A DNA stretch of 53,158 nucleotides from JADGGV01 sp035715725 (GTDB taxonomy: Bacteria; Gemmatimonadota; Gemmatimonadetes; Longimicrobiales; RSA9). Below are positions 46,701 through 53,158 of this stretch, piece by piece. Location of the stretch: assembly GCA_035715725.1 (NCBI GenBank), contig DASTKT010000066.1:1-53158 (forward strand). Reading direction: 5' to 3'. The notes beneath the pieces were generated by a model. The model searched no databases. It was not told the origin of the DNA and saw only the letters and a program-made list of their open reading frames with translations. The number at the start of each line of letters is the position of its first letter. Position 1 is the stretch's first letter. The translations under genes and the position numbers were made by a program.

Positions 46701-49606
46701 AACGCCGCCGGGAGGGCGACGGCGGGCCACATCGCACGCCAGGTCGACCCCGCGGATCCGGAGGCGGTGCGCTCCGCCCGCGACGCCGTCTGCCACTCGA
46801 GCAGGCTCCGCTTCGTCACCGAGCGGCGCCAGAGCGTGCGCACGATGGCATCCGCCGAGACCCACGCCTCGTACGGAAGGAAGGTGAGCGCCAGCGCGGC
46901 CTGCTTCGCGCTCGTGACGGCGTCCCGGCCCACTGCGGCATAATACGCGCGCCAGGACTTGTCGAGCGGCGGACGCACCGCGGCGAGAAGCAGGGAGACG
47001 ATCCATGGCGTCGCGACGGCGGCGGTGCCCAGCAGCGTCCAGCGCAGTGGCGAGCCCGGCAGCACCGTCCACCCGGCGACCAGGAAGGCGAGCTGCGCCA
47101 TCTCCACCGTGCTGCGCCGCAGGTTGTCGAAGATCTTCCACCTCGACAGCACGGAGAGGCGGTTCCGCTCCGGGCCGCCCGGCCCCGCCACCCGGCCCGC
47201 CAGCCAGCCCAGGAGCTGCCAGTCGCCCCGGATCCAGCGGTGCTTCCGGCGGGTGTACGTGAGGTAGCGGCTCGGATAGTCGTCGTAGACGTTGATGTCG
47301 GTGGCGAGGCCGGCGCGCGCGTAGCTTCCCTCGATCAGGTCGTGCGAGAGCAGCGTGTTCTCCGGGAACCGGCCATGCGTCGCCCGCTCGAACGCCTCGA
47401 CGTCGTAAATTCCTTTCCCCGTGAAGCTTCCTTCCCGGTACAGGTCCTGGTAGACGTCGGAGACCGCGGTCGTGTACGGGTCTACGCCCGGATGGCCCGA
47501 GAAGATCGCCGCGAACCGCGAGCGGTGCGCGCTCGGGAGCGAGACGCCGACCCGCGGCTGGAGGATGCCGTAGCCGTGCACGACTCGCCCGCGCGCCGGG
47601 TCGTAGACCGCGCGGTTGAGCGGATGCGCGATCGCGCCCACCAGCAGCGGCGCCGCGTCGGGCGGCAGCACGGTGTCGGCATCCAGCGTGATGACGTAGC
47701 GCACCCCGCGCAGCGGCTCGACGTCGCCGACCACGACGGAGAAGGCATCCCGCGCCCCCGCGCGCACGAATCGGTTGAAGTCCCCGAGCTTGCCCCGCTT
47801 GCGCTCCCACCCCATCCAGACGCCCTGCTGCGGATTCCAGCGACGGGGCCGGTGGAAGAGGTAGAACGGCCCGTCGCCGCCGGCGCCATACCGCGCGTTC
47901 AACGCTTGCACCCCGTCGACCGCCGCCTTGAGGATGGCGGCATCGCCCGGCGTCGCCTCGGTCGCCGAGTCGGTGAAGTCGCTCAGCACGGCGAAGTGGA
48001 GGTGCGCCTCCCGGTTGGCCAGGAACTGCGCCTCCAGGTTCTCCAGGGCTTCCTGGACGCCGGCCACGCTGCCGAACAGTGTCGGGATCACGACGGCGGT
48101 TCGGAACTCCGCCGGCACGCCGCCCGGCTGGCGCAGCTCCAGCTTCGGGAGCTTCCCCGGCGGCATCAGCGCGCCGATGAGCTGATTCATCACGCTCACC
48201 GCGATCTCGCTCGCCGGGATGAGCGCGAATGCCAGCACTGTCAGCCAGGCCATCCGCGCCTCCGCGCCCGCCAGCCACAGCACGGCGGCGAGCGCGGCCG
48301 CGGTGCCGGACGCGATCCCGCCGACGAGCACCACGTCCGGGTAACGCAGGATCCACCGGCGCGCGGATTCCTTCATCGTCGTGCGGAAGCCGGTCACGCG
48401 CTCGAGCTCGGGGCGCCCCTTGTCGATCAGGTAGTAGCCGACGTGGCGCCGGCGCGGGTCCGCCCCGCCGGCGCCCTCGGCGGCGCTCGCCAGGGCGATC
48501 GCCCGCTCGGCCACGACCGCTTCGGCCAGCCCGGTCCGCTTCGCGATCCGCTCCACGACGTGCCGGTATTGGTCGCGCGTCGCGAACGTCATCCGCGGAT
48601 AGAACCCGGACGGGTCCCGGCGCAGCACGCGCTCGATGCGGCTCTGCCGCTCGACGAACGCCGGCCACTCCATGCGGCCGATCGCGCGCAGGCTCGTGAT
48701 CCCGTTCGCCATGACGATCTGCGTCACTGCCAGCCGCTGCGACGCGCTCGCCGCCGCCTCCTCCGCGCTCGGCCCCTTCTCCGCGATCCACCGCTCCAAT
48801 GCGGCGAGCCCGGGAAACGATGCGCGAACGGGGCGCAGGTGCTGGAGGAAGCGCGTCACGAAGTCGCCGGTCAGCTCCGGTGCCTCGACCATGAACTCTG
48901 CGAGCACGGCACCCAGCGCGGGCTCGCTCGCTCCACTCGCGGCGTGGATCCGCGCGCCCCAACGATCCGCTGCCTCCACCTGGTCGAGACGCTGCACCGT
49001 GCGGAGCGCCATCCGGCGCACGCTCTCGAGCAGCCCGAGCCGGAGCATCGCCGGGATCGCCCAGAGCTCACCCACCGAGAGGGGGGCGACGTGCTGGAAC
49101 GCCGCCACGAACAGCTCGACGTTCTCCAGGTCGATGCGCGCCTCCGTGTGCGAGATCAGCGTGATCGCCAGCTCGTACACACGCGGGTAGCCCGCCAGCG
49201 GCCCCCTCGCCAGCTCGGGCAGCTCGCGGTAGTAGCCGGGCGGCAGGCTCTCGTGCACCTCGCGCACGTGCTCCTGCACGACGTGGTAGTTGTCCACCAG
49301 CCACTCGCCCGCCGGACCGACATCCGTTCCCGCCCCGGCGGCGATCGTGAGCCGCGCGTGCGCGGCGGCCAGGATCCGGCGCGTCCCGTTCAGCCGCTCG
49401 AGGAGCGGCGCCCGCCGACGGCCGCGCCGCGCCCGCGTGGTCCGCTGCCCGGATCCGACCATGCGGGCGCGCTCCGCCAGCCGATCCGCGCCCAGCAGCT
49501 CGCCGCGGATCGGCCCCGGCAGCGGGTCGTCCCCCGCATCCCGACGCCCGGCGAACAGGCGCGGGAGGAATCGCGGCATCAGGGTCGGGTGGACGCTTCT
49601 CGGCAC
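40754..49606 (-). CDS. ndvB: Cyclic beta-1,2-glucan synthase
   Basis: 2950 residues, in the range of NdvB/ChvB/Cgs. I take the GTG at 49606 (AAAGG upstream); an ATG at 49579 is the alternative. The N-terminal region (NYHVVQEHVREVHESLPPGYY) precedes membrane segments and a GT84 glucosyltransferase with ITLDADTVLPP near 640 and the RRKHRWIRGDW box near 790. A glycoamylase-like domain follows (YDRGSHALDGSYYDLLASEA, about 1350). A GH94-type phosphorylase domain lies at the C-terminus with GTGDWNDGMNRVG near 2620, which controls chain length. It initiates, elongates and cyclises beta-1,2-glucan at the inner membrane for osmoadaptation or surface interaction. No exporter gene is in the window. Confidence 0.95.
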   Translation of the reverse strand: MPRSVHPTLMPRFLPRLFAGRRDAGDDPLPGPIRGELLGADRLAERARMVGSGQRTTRARRGRRRAPLLERLNGTRRILAAAHARLTIAAGAGTDVGPAGEWLVDNYHVVQEHVREVHESLPPGYYRELPELARGPLAGYPRVYELAITLISHTEARIDLENVELFVAAFQHVAPLSVGELWAIPAMLRLGLLESVRRMALRTVQRLDQVEAADRWGARIHAASGASEPALGAVLAEFMVEAPELTGDFVTRFLQHLRPVRASFPGLAALERWIAEKGPSAEEAAASASQRLAVTQIVMANGITSLRAIGRMEWPAFVERQSRIERVLRRDPSGFYPRMTFATRDQYRHVVERIAKRTGLAEAVVAERAIALASAAEGAGGADPRRRHVGYYLIDKGRPELERVTGFRTTMKESARRWILRYPDVVLVGGIASGTAAALAAVLWLAGAEARMAWLTVLAFALIPASEIAVSVMNQLIGALMPPGKLPKLELRQPGGVPAEFRTAVVIPTLFGSVAGVQEALENLEAQFLANREAHLHFAVLSDFTDSATEATPGDAAILKAAVDGVQALNARYGAGGDGPFYLFHRPRRWNPQQGVWMGWERKRGKLGDFNRFVRAGARDAFSVVVGDVEPLRGVRYVITLDADTVLPPDAAPLLVGAIAHPLNRAVYDPARGRVVHGYGILQPRVGVSLPSAHRSRFAAIFSGHPGVDPYTTAVSDVYQDLYREGSFTGKGIYDVEAFERATHGRFPENTLLSHDLIEGSYARAGLATDINVYDDYPSRYLTYTRRKHRWIRGDWQLLGWLAGRVAGPGGPERNRLSVLSRWKIFDNLRRSTVEMAQLAFLVAGWTVLPGSPLRWTLLGTAAVATPWIVSLLLAAVRPPLDKSWRAYYAAVGRDAVTSAKQAALALTFLPYEAWVSADAIVRTLWRRSVTKRSLLEWQTASRAERTASGSAGSTWRAMWPAVALPAALLCVVVGLEMWRAQAAAPDATPGVGAGPGLDVSRLWLLAGTLIPLLGLWAASPGIAQALNAPALRTQPLLTPARELEALRFALLHWRFFDRFVSAETNWLAPDNYQEDPAAVVAMRTSPTNIGLQLLATASAYDLGFITVKDMARRLELAFGSMDRMRRFHGHLYNWYDLRDLEVLEPAYISTVDSGNLAGHLIALRHACLGAGAEPVSDARIWRALAVALGLADQRLAVLTTAGIDSTPALRKTVTAVGEQVWIARAALGEARRATISPAAVAAPLQRAHDALASAGLAPEVAEPAMEWIAWSLRRIAEHAALLSDLGARPTLGRGDIEAGPSATLNQLAAGSQVAADLLARLERLAERAYAYALGMEFRFLYDDGRKLFAIGYDRGSHALDGSYYDLLASEARLASFVAIAKNDVPVDHWFRLGRGLTRAAGATALVSWSGSMFEYLMPGLVMRSFPLTLLDQTYGGAVRRQMAYAAARKVPWGVSESAYNLRDRHRTYQYRAFGVPDLGLKRGLGHDLVIAPYATALAAPVVPLPALANLGALERAGALGPYGFRDAIDYTRPEPGQRFAIVRTYMAHHIGMGLVALTNVLTADVWQRRFHADSLVRSAELLLYERIPRRLVLQDPQGAGADAARPEPEPNQPAVREFETVDAPRPHVALLGYLPYTLMVSHCGSGYSSHEGLAVTRWRADATRDDSGQFCYVKDLTGGRAWSAAHQPVCAPADWYRALLATDRVTFQRVDGAVETRTEITVVPEDSAEVRRVTVTNNGDVTREVELTSYGEIVLAPPDADRAHPAFSNLFVETEWHAWCSAVTATRRPRSPEERPSWCVHLLSTGTERIGEVTCETDRARFLGRGRSVREPIALERDGALSGTTGAVLDPIFSLRARLLLRPGQSASVAFTTLVAPTRERAFELADRYHEPHAAQRAFELAWTSAQVELRELGVTPGDAAVFQDLAGHLLYPGSALRASPDELRRNRGSQPLLWQLGISGDLPILLATIGSPDGLPTLRQLFTAHHYWARHGMKVDLVVLNAHGATYLQELNDQILAALSATSGAAATDTPGGVHLRRGDLIGADALLMLNATAAVRVLCDGRSLGRIADPTNRAGAAEPEEQETQTQPARPERHSAGLLEVWRQRVHALAVGTLAIAGGARPPRGPRDAAGADPAAEPAATPLFENGYGGLARTGEYEVLVRGDHVPPAPWANVVATPHGGFVLTERGAGFTWAENSFSFRLTPWSNDPVSDPAGEVLYLRDDETGELWSATPAPIRTEAPYRIRHGAGMSTFAHEHGGIATHLTLLMAEDEPVKLSLLRVTNHGERARVISVTAYVEWTLGVLRERTQHLIRTSFDPEQGAIHACNHFDPQFAGWTAFCGLSEPVTAHTADRREFLGRNGHAGDPAALRAGTLTGATGAGLDPCAALECVLELAPDETRELVVVLGAAASEVEARRVIARYRDVGAAREAAARTAAAWDDRLSVLTVRTPEPSFDAMVNRWTLYQALACRLWARSALYQSSGAYGFRDQLQDVMAFVYAEPGIAREHILRAAARQFLEGDVQHWWHPQSGRGIRTRFSDDLVWLPYVAEHYVRVTGDASVLDERVPFLQMRVLAPGEHEAYDLPLVADEDATLYEHCLRALRRACTVGAHGLPLIGTGDWNDGMNRVGAEGRGESVWLGWFLVATLRSFAGLAAVRREEAVAHELRDRADAYAEAVEAHGWDGEWYRRGYFDDGTPLGSAANQECRIDSIAQSWSVISGAGDAARQAQAMDSLARHLVRDDARLLPLLTPPFDSGPRDPGYIKGYLPGVRENGAQYTHAALWVVLATALRGDGDRAFELYQMVNPLTRARTPEEVETYRVEPYVVAADVYTAAGQLGRGGWTWYTGSASWMYRVGVEAILGFTKRGATLSVQPCVPEAWPEYSIEYRFGRSVYAIRVQSPGRLRREPAEVSLDGTLLDGPGIPLEDDGARHDVLVRPGGGVDRSAF

Positions 49607-49811
49607 TCGGGCCTTTCACTGGAGAGCGCAATGGATCCGGACCGCCGCGGACCCGGTTCCGCGCGCCGGTCCGCATCGTGCACCGGGTGGCCGGCGCGCC
49701 GAACGGCTCGGCGCGAAACGAAGTCGCCGGCCTCCCCCGTCCGGGCTCCGCCGCGAGATGGTCGCGGGCCCGCCGCGGCCGCCACCATTCAACCAGCCGC
49801 CGAGCCTCCCC

Positions 49812-50096
49812 ATGGACGCGTTCAGCGTGGCCGCGCAGACGATCCCCGGCATCGAGCTGACCCCCGGCCAGCTCGCCCAGCTACGGGCGATCGATCACGG
49901 GCATCAGACCCGGGTGTTCGAGCTGCTGCGCCAGCCGGCCGTTCCGCCCTCCGGCGGACCGTCTGCGGGAGCCGCGGGCGCGCTGCCCACGCGGAAGCTC
50001 ACCGACGTGGAGATAGGGGACCTGAGGGCGACGCTCGTCGCCGACATTCGGGGGATGCTTACCGTGGAGCAGCGGAGGGTGATCGACGGCGGCTGA
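49812..50096 (+). CDS. Small LTxxQ-motif hypothetical protein
   Basis: 94 residues from the ATG at 49812; an upstream ATG at 49758 would add 18 residues. Neither has a clear ribosome site. The sequence contains spaced helices with motifs close to the LTxxQ signature of the Spy/CpxP group (ELTPGQLAQLRAID and MLTVEQRRVIDGG), with a Pro/Ala-rich linker between. Unlike Spy it has no evident signal peptide from this start, so periplasmic location is doubtful. It stands between two minus-strand genes and may be monocistronic. Function unknown. Confidence 0.5.
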   Translation: MDAFSVAAQTIPGIELTPGQLAQLRAIDHGHQTRVFELLRQPAVPPSGGPSAGAAGALPTRKLTDVEIGDLRATLVADIRGMLTVEQRRVIDGG

Positions 50097-50176
50097 CGGG
50101 CGCGACGACTCGACCCCGGCGGCGGCCCGCGAACGGCGCGCCCCGAACCCCGCCGCGCCCTGAAGGGAGCCGAGCT

Positions 50177-50791
50177 TCAGTCCGTGTCCTCCTCCAGGAG
50201 CCCGAACGTCCGCATCGGCGTCGGCCGCCGCCGGCGGAACGGCAGCGTGCTCTCGTCGGGACGCTCGTGCGCCTGGCGGTAGCGCTCCATCGACGCGATG
50301 ATCGCCATCAGCGCCGATTCCCGTCCTTCCCAGCTCACCCCCTCCGTCGCGTACCCCGCCGCCTCCCGGCACGCGTGGAAGAAGCCCTGGATCTCGAGCA
50401 GCACCCGCGTCGGCACGTCCGCGGCCTCGATCCACTCGCTCCGCGACGCGTCCCGGCTCGCCACCGCGATCAGCCGCTCCTCCGTGCACCCTCCGCCCTT
50501 CAGCCGCAGCAAGCTGATCGGCCGGGCGCTGATCTCGCACCCCGTGAACGTCGGCTCGTCCACCAGCACCAGGACGGTGCACGGCCCGCCTTGCGGCGAG
50601 ACCGTCCGCGGAATGAGCCCGCACTCCCCGGGATGACGCAGCGAGGCGCCGAGCACCCGATCCAACTCGAAGCGACCGGTCTCCCGGTTCAGCACGTACC
50701 GGTTCCGGCTCCCCGCCGGGACCTCCACCACGGCGGTGATCTCCTCGGGCGGATTCGCGCCGGTGTCGAAGTCGTGCCACGGATGCAACAT
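50177..50791 (-). CDS. Inorganic-pyrophosphatase-like protein lacking the catalytic residues
   Basis: 204 residues; ATG at 50791 with GGAGG. The family I pyrophosphatase fold is recognisable along the whole length: NRYVLNRETGRFELDRVLGA, LIPRTV, VLVLVDEPTFTGCEISARPI, RLIAV and the GFFHA helix. Yet the metal-binding signature normally read as DGDPLD is QGGPCT at residues 67-72, the conserved Tyr of NYGFIP is Cys57, the distal acidic loop is GGGCTEE (99-105), and the late Tyr-Lys pair is Cys141-Arg142. It is therefore probably inactive and may have a regulatory or binding role. Fold assignment is firm; loss of activity is inferred. Lies 106 bp downstream of the OB/CarD-like gene. Confidence 0.8.
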   Translation of the reverse strand: MLHPWHDFDTGANPPEEITAVVEVPAGSRNRYVLNRETGRFELDRVLGASLRHPGECGLIPRTVSPQGGPCTVLVLVDEPTFTGCEISARPISLLRLKGGGCTEERLIAVASRDASRSEWIEAADVPTRVLLEIQGFFHACREAAGYATEGVSWEGRESALMAIIASMERYRQAHERPDESTLPFRRRRPTPMRTFGLLEEDTD

Positions 50792-50897
50792 CGCAGGCCT
50801 CCGTTCGTCTGGAACGTTCACCACCCGCGCCCCGCGCCGCGCCGGCGGACATCGACCTCCCGCGCGTCGACCGATGCGCGCCGCGGCCGTTCGCGGA

Positions 50898-51476
50898 TCA
50901 GCGCGACGATGCGCCCGACGGTTCCGCCTCCGCACACGCCCCGGCCTCGGGCTCGCCCGGCGCCGCGACGAGAACGTTCGACCCCGCGGCGAAGAACGGC
51001 TCTCGCGCGCCGCTCGCGAGCCGAAGCTCCAGCAGCCGGCTCCCATCGCCGGTCTTCCCGTGCACCCGCACGACCGACGCAGGCCCCGCCGTGCAGTACA
51101 CCGCCTCGCCCACCGACGGGAGGCGCTCGTGACCGGTCGCCCACCCCGGCCTCGCGCTCCGGTCGATGCGCTGCGCCGCCGGCTTCCCCACGCCGGCGGC
51201 CGGGCCCGCGACCAGGCTCCGGCGACCACCGTGACTCTCCGCCGCTCCGCTCCGGGCGACGATCTCCGCGCCCAGCACCCCGGCGACGACGCTCGCCGGG
51301 CTCGGGAGCCTGACGCTCACCCGGTCCCCGATCCGGAAGACGGTTCCGGACTCGCGCAGCGCTCCGGTGACGAAACAGACCCGGTGGCCGCCCGCCTCGA
51401 GTTGCACGTAGACGCCATCGTTCTCGAGGAGCCTTCGCACCGTGCCGTCGACGGCCGTCGTCGCGTGCTCGATCAT
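50898..51476 (-). CDS. OB-fold plus CarD-like hypothetical protein
   Basis: 192 residues from the ATG at 51476 with TTGGAGC upstream; an ATG at 51500 has no ribosome site. Residues of about 8-60 (DGTVRRLLENDGVYVQLEAG, then FRIGDRVSVRL) resemble an OB fold such as IF-1 or S1. Residues of about 120-170 (LPSVGEAVYCTAGPASVVRV, ELRLASGAREPFF) resemble the RNA-polymerase-interacting Tudor-like domain of CarD/CdnL. The ends are acidic and low-complexity. The combination suggests a nucleic-acid or RNA-polymerase-associated regulator, but both matches are by eye. It is preceded by a structured leader with terminator-like features. Confidence 0.5.
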   Translation of the reverse strand: MIEHATTAVDGTVRRLLENDGVYVQLEAGGHRVCFVTGALRESGTVFRIGDRVSVRLPSPASVVAGVLGAEIVARSGAAESHGGRRSLVAGPAAGVGKPAAQRIDRSARPGWATGHERLPSVGEAVYCTAGPASVVRVHGKTGDGSRLLELRLASGAREPFFAAGSNVLVAAPGEPEAGACAEAEPSGASSR

Positions 51477-51504
51477 CAGTCGTGCTCCAATCGGCGCCAT
51501 GGCC

Positions 51505-51594
51505 GGAAAAGAAAGCGCCCGCGATACGCGTCGACGGGGACGCGCACCGCGGGCGATCGATCGCCGGGGGTCTTCACCCCCGACGCGTGCTTTC
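51505..51594 (-). promoter_or_regulatory. Attenuator-like structured 5' leader
   Basis: On the minus strand a hairpin CGCCCGCG (51555-51548) / CGCGGGCG (51523-51516), with inner stem CGCGTC (51544-51539) / GACGCG (51532-51527), is followed directly by CTTTCTTTT, as in an intrinsic terminator. Upstream elements can compete for its 3' arm: ACGCGTC (51588-51582) pairs with GACGCGT (51532-51526), and GAAAGC (51594-51589) with GCTTTC (51516-51511). Between them are a stem GGGGGT-GAAG-ACCCCC (about 51582-51565) and the palindrome GGCGATCGATCGCC (51565-51552). No minus-strand gene lies upstream in the window that would need a terminator. Confidence 0.55.
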
Positions 51595-51766
51595 AATCTA
51601 ACTCCGCCGCCCAGCACCGGACAGGGCGCCGATCCGGTGTTGCCCACCTGCGCGCGACGGGGATTCCCTTCCGCCTTGCCCCGTCCGCCCGCTCCGCGCA
51701 CCTTCTCCGCACTCCCGTCCGGCCCTCCGCCCGGCGGCCATCCGCTCCTCGTTCCGGGACCGTGTC

Positions 51767-53158
51767 ATGACCGATCGACGATTGCTCGCCGTCGCCGCGC
51801 TGCTGGTGCTCGTGCCCGCGTCCGGCAGCGCGCAACGCGCGGCCGTCGACTCCGCCGCCGCCGTGGACCGCGTCTTCGCGCGCTACACCGGCGATGCGCC
51901 GGGGTGCGCCGTGGCCGTCGCCCGCGACGGGCGCCCGATCCTCGCCCGCGCCTACGGCATGACCGACCTCGAGCACGACGTGCCGAACACGCCCGAGAGC
52001 ATCTTCGAGGCGGGCTCCGTCTCGAAGCAGTTCACCGCGGCGTCGATCGTGCTCCTGGCGCAGCAAGGCAAGCTCTCCCTCGACGACGACGCCCGGAAGT
52101 ACCTCCCGGAGCTCCCGGACTTCGGCACGCCGATCACGATCCGCCACCTGCTGACGCACACGAGCGGGCTGCGCGACTGGGGCGTCGTCGAGGGCGTCGC
52201 CGGCTGGCCGCGCGGCAGCCGCGTCTACACGCACGCCCACGTCCTCGACCTCGTCAGCCGGCAGAAGAAGCTCAACTACACGCCCGGCGACGAGTACTCC
52301 TACACGAACACCGGCTTCAACCTCCTCGCGATCATCGTCGAGCGCGTGAGCGGGATGCCGTTCCCGGAGTTCACCCGCCGCTACCTCTTCGAGCCGATCG
52401 GGATGACGCGCACCTCCTGGCGCGACGACTTCACCCGCGTCGTGAAGGGCCGCGCCCTCGCCTACGACCCGCGCAAGGGCGGCGGCTTCGGCCTCGACAT
52501 GCCGTTCGAGGACATCTTCGGCAACGCCGCGCTCCTCACGACCGTCGGCGACCTCCTGCTCTGGAACGAGAACCTGAATACCGGCCGCGTCGGCGGCCCC
52601 GCCTTCATCGAGGAGATGCAGCGCCAGTTCCGGCTCAACAACGGCCGCCAGATCGAGTACGCGGCCGGCCTCTTCGTCACCTCCTACAAGGGCGTCCGCG
52701 AGATCTCGCACACCGGCGCCACCGCCGGCTACCGCGCGTTCCTCATGCGCGCGCCCGAGCAGAAGCTCTCGGTCGCGCTCCTCTGCAACCGCGGAGATGC
52801 CAACCCCGGCCGGCTCGGGCACCAGGTCGCCGACATCTTCCTCGGCGACGCCGCCAAGGCCGCCCCCCTGCCGCGCGCCGTCACGCTCGCGCCCGCGAAG
52901 CTCGCCGCCCTCGCCGGCCTCTACCGCAATACCCGCTCGCAGGAGCCGCTCCGCCTGGCCGCCGCCGACGGCAAGCTCCGCCTCGAGCGCGGCGACGAGC
53001 TGGTCCCCGTCTCCGGAACGTCATTCCGCTCGGAGGACGGCGCGGAGCGCGCCCTGTTCCGCCCCGCCGCGAACGGCGGCCGCCCCACGCTCCTTCGCCT
53101 GACCGCCGACGGCGACACCGTGCGCTACGAGCCGGTCGACGCCGTCACGCCCGCCGCC
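51767..53158 (+). CDS. Serine hydrolase of the class C beta-lactamase fold (3' truncated by window end)
   Basis: 464 residues are visible from the ATG at 51767 and the frame is still open at the window edge. A signal peptide (LLAVAALLVLVPASGSA) directs export. Catalytic motifs of the AmpC/penicillin-binding-protein-like family: nucleophile Ser in AGSVSKQFT, the YxN-type motif in YSYTNTGFN, and HTGATAGYR in place of KTG. The extra C-terminal portion (from about residue 370, LAPAKLAALAGLYRN) is the lipocalin-like extension common in the esterase or D-peptidase branch. So esterase or peptidase is more likely than antibiotic hydrolysis; the substrate is unknown. Divergent from the OB/CarD-like gene. 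Confidence 0.9.
   Translation, partial: MTDRRLLAVAALLVLVPASGSAQRAAVDSAAAVDRVFARYTGDAPGCAVAVARDGRPILARAYGMTDLEHDVPNTPESIFEAGSVSKQFTAASIVLLAQQGKLSLDDDARKYLPELPDFGTPITIRHLLTHTSGLRDWGVVEGVAGWPRGSRVYTHAHVLDLVSRQKKLNYTPGDEYSYTNTGFNLLAIIVERVSGMPFPEFTRRYLFEPIGMTRTSWRDDFTRVVKGRALAYDPRKGGGFGLDMPFEDIFGNAALLTTVGDLLLWNENLNTGRVGGPAFIEEMQRQFRLNNGRQIEYAAGLFVTSYKGVREISHTGATAGYRAFLMRAPEQKLSVALLCNRGDANPGRLGHQVADIFLGDAAKAAPLPRAVTLAPAKLAALAGLYRNTRSQEPLRLAAADGKLRLERGDELVPVSGTSFRSEDGAERALFRPAANGGRPTLLRLTADGDTVRYEPVDAVTPAA

Noticed and set aside
40802..51313. Very long plus-strand open frames opposite the glucan synthase
   Set aside because: They are Arg/Ala/Gly-rich antisense shadows with no motif or ribosome site, while the minus strand encodes a full enzyme.
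51767..53158. Antibiotic-resistance beta-lactamase
   Set aside because: The fold and SxxK motif fit, but the HTG triad and lipocalin-like C-terminal extension are typical of the esterase/peptidase branch; resistance cannot be claimed.

Overview
This is a very GC-rich chromosomal window from a diderm bacterium: it encodes an outer-membrane-type barrel protein, lipobox lipoproteins, an OstA-like protein and a cyclic glucan synthase. Gene content and style would fit a soil member of Gemmatimonadota, but no rRNA or other marker gene is present, so the lineage is an inference. No tRNA, rRNA, CRISPR array, insertion sequence or phage gene was found.

Layout. 0-3 kb: an outer-membrane protein and an orphan GAF histidine kinase, both on the minus strand. 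3-33 kb: a dense block rich in energy-stress and central-carbon functions, on both strands: a beta-CASP metallo-hydrolase, three two-domain universal stress proteins, LigA overlapping PolX, a phosphoribosyltransferase, alpha-glucan phosphorylase, a CBS-pair protein, nicotinate phosphoribosyltransferase, an M50 protease fused in frame to acetyl-CoA synthetase followed by pdhA-pdhB-pdhC and an acyl carrier protein, a CDP-alcohol phosphatidyltransferase, a flavodoxin-like protein, an OstA-like protein, PEP synthase and a glycogen debranching enzyme. 33-41 kb: a more accessory stretch with two tandem Ig/beta-propeller lipoproteins, a STAS-like protein, a TetR regulator with a clear dual promoter-operator, a CHRD-like secreted protein, a small unknown protein and a B12-binding-type radical SAM enzyme. 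41-49.6 kb: one huge gene for cyclic beta-1,2-glucan synthase. 49.8 kb to the end: small genes, a pyrophosphatase-like protein that has lost its catalytic residues, an OB/CarD-like protein behind an attenuator-like leader, and a serine hydrolase cut by the window end.

How it works together (inference). Glycogen breakdown (GlgP, GlgX), acetate and pyruvate activation to acetyl-CoA (AcsA, PDH), PEP regeneration (PpsA), NAD salvage (PncB) and stress proteins read as a survival and re-start programme for starvation or oxygen limitation. The strongest candidates for new biology are the protease-AcsA fusion heading a PDH/ACP operon, the pseudo-pyrophosphatase, the attenuator leader at 51.5 kb, and the 19-bp-arm operator at 37.8 kb.
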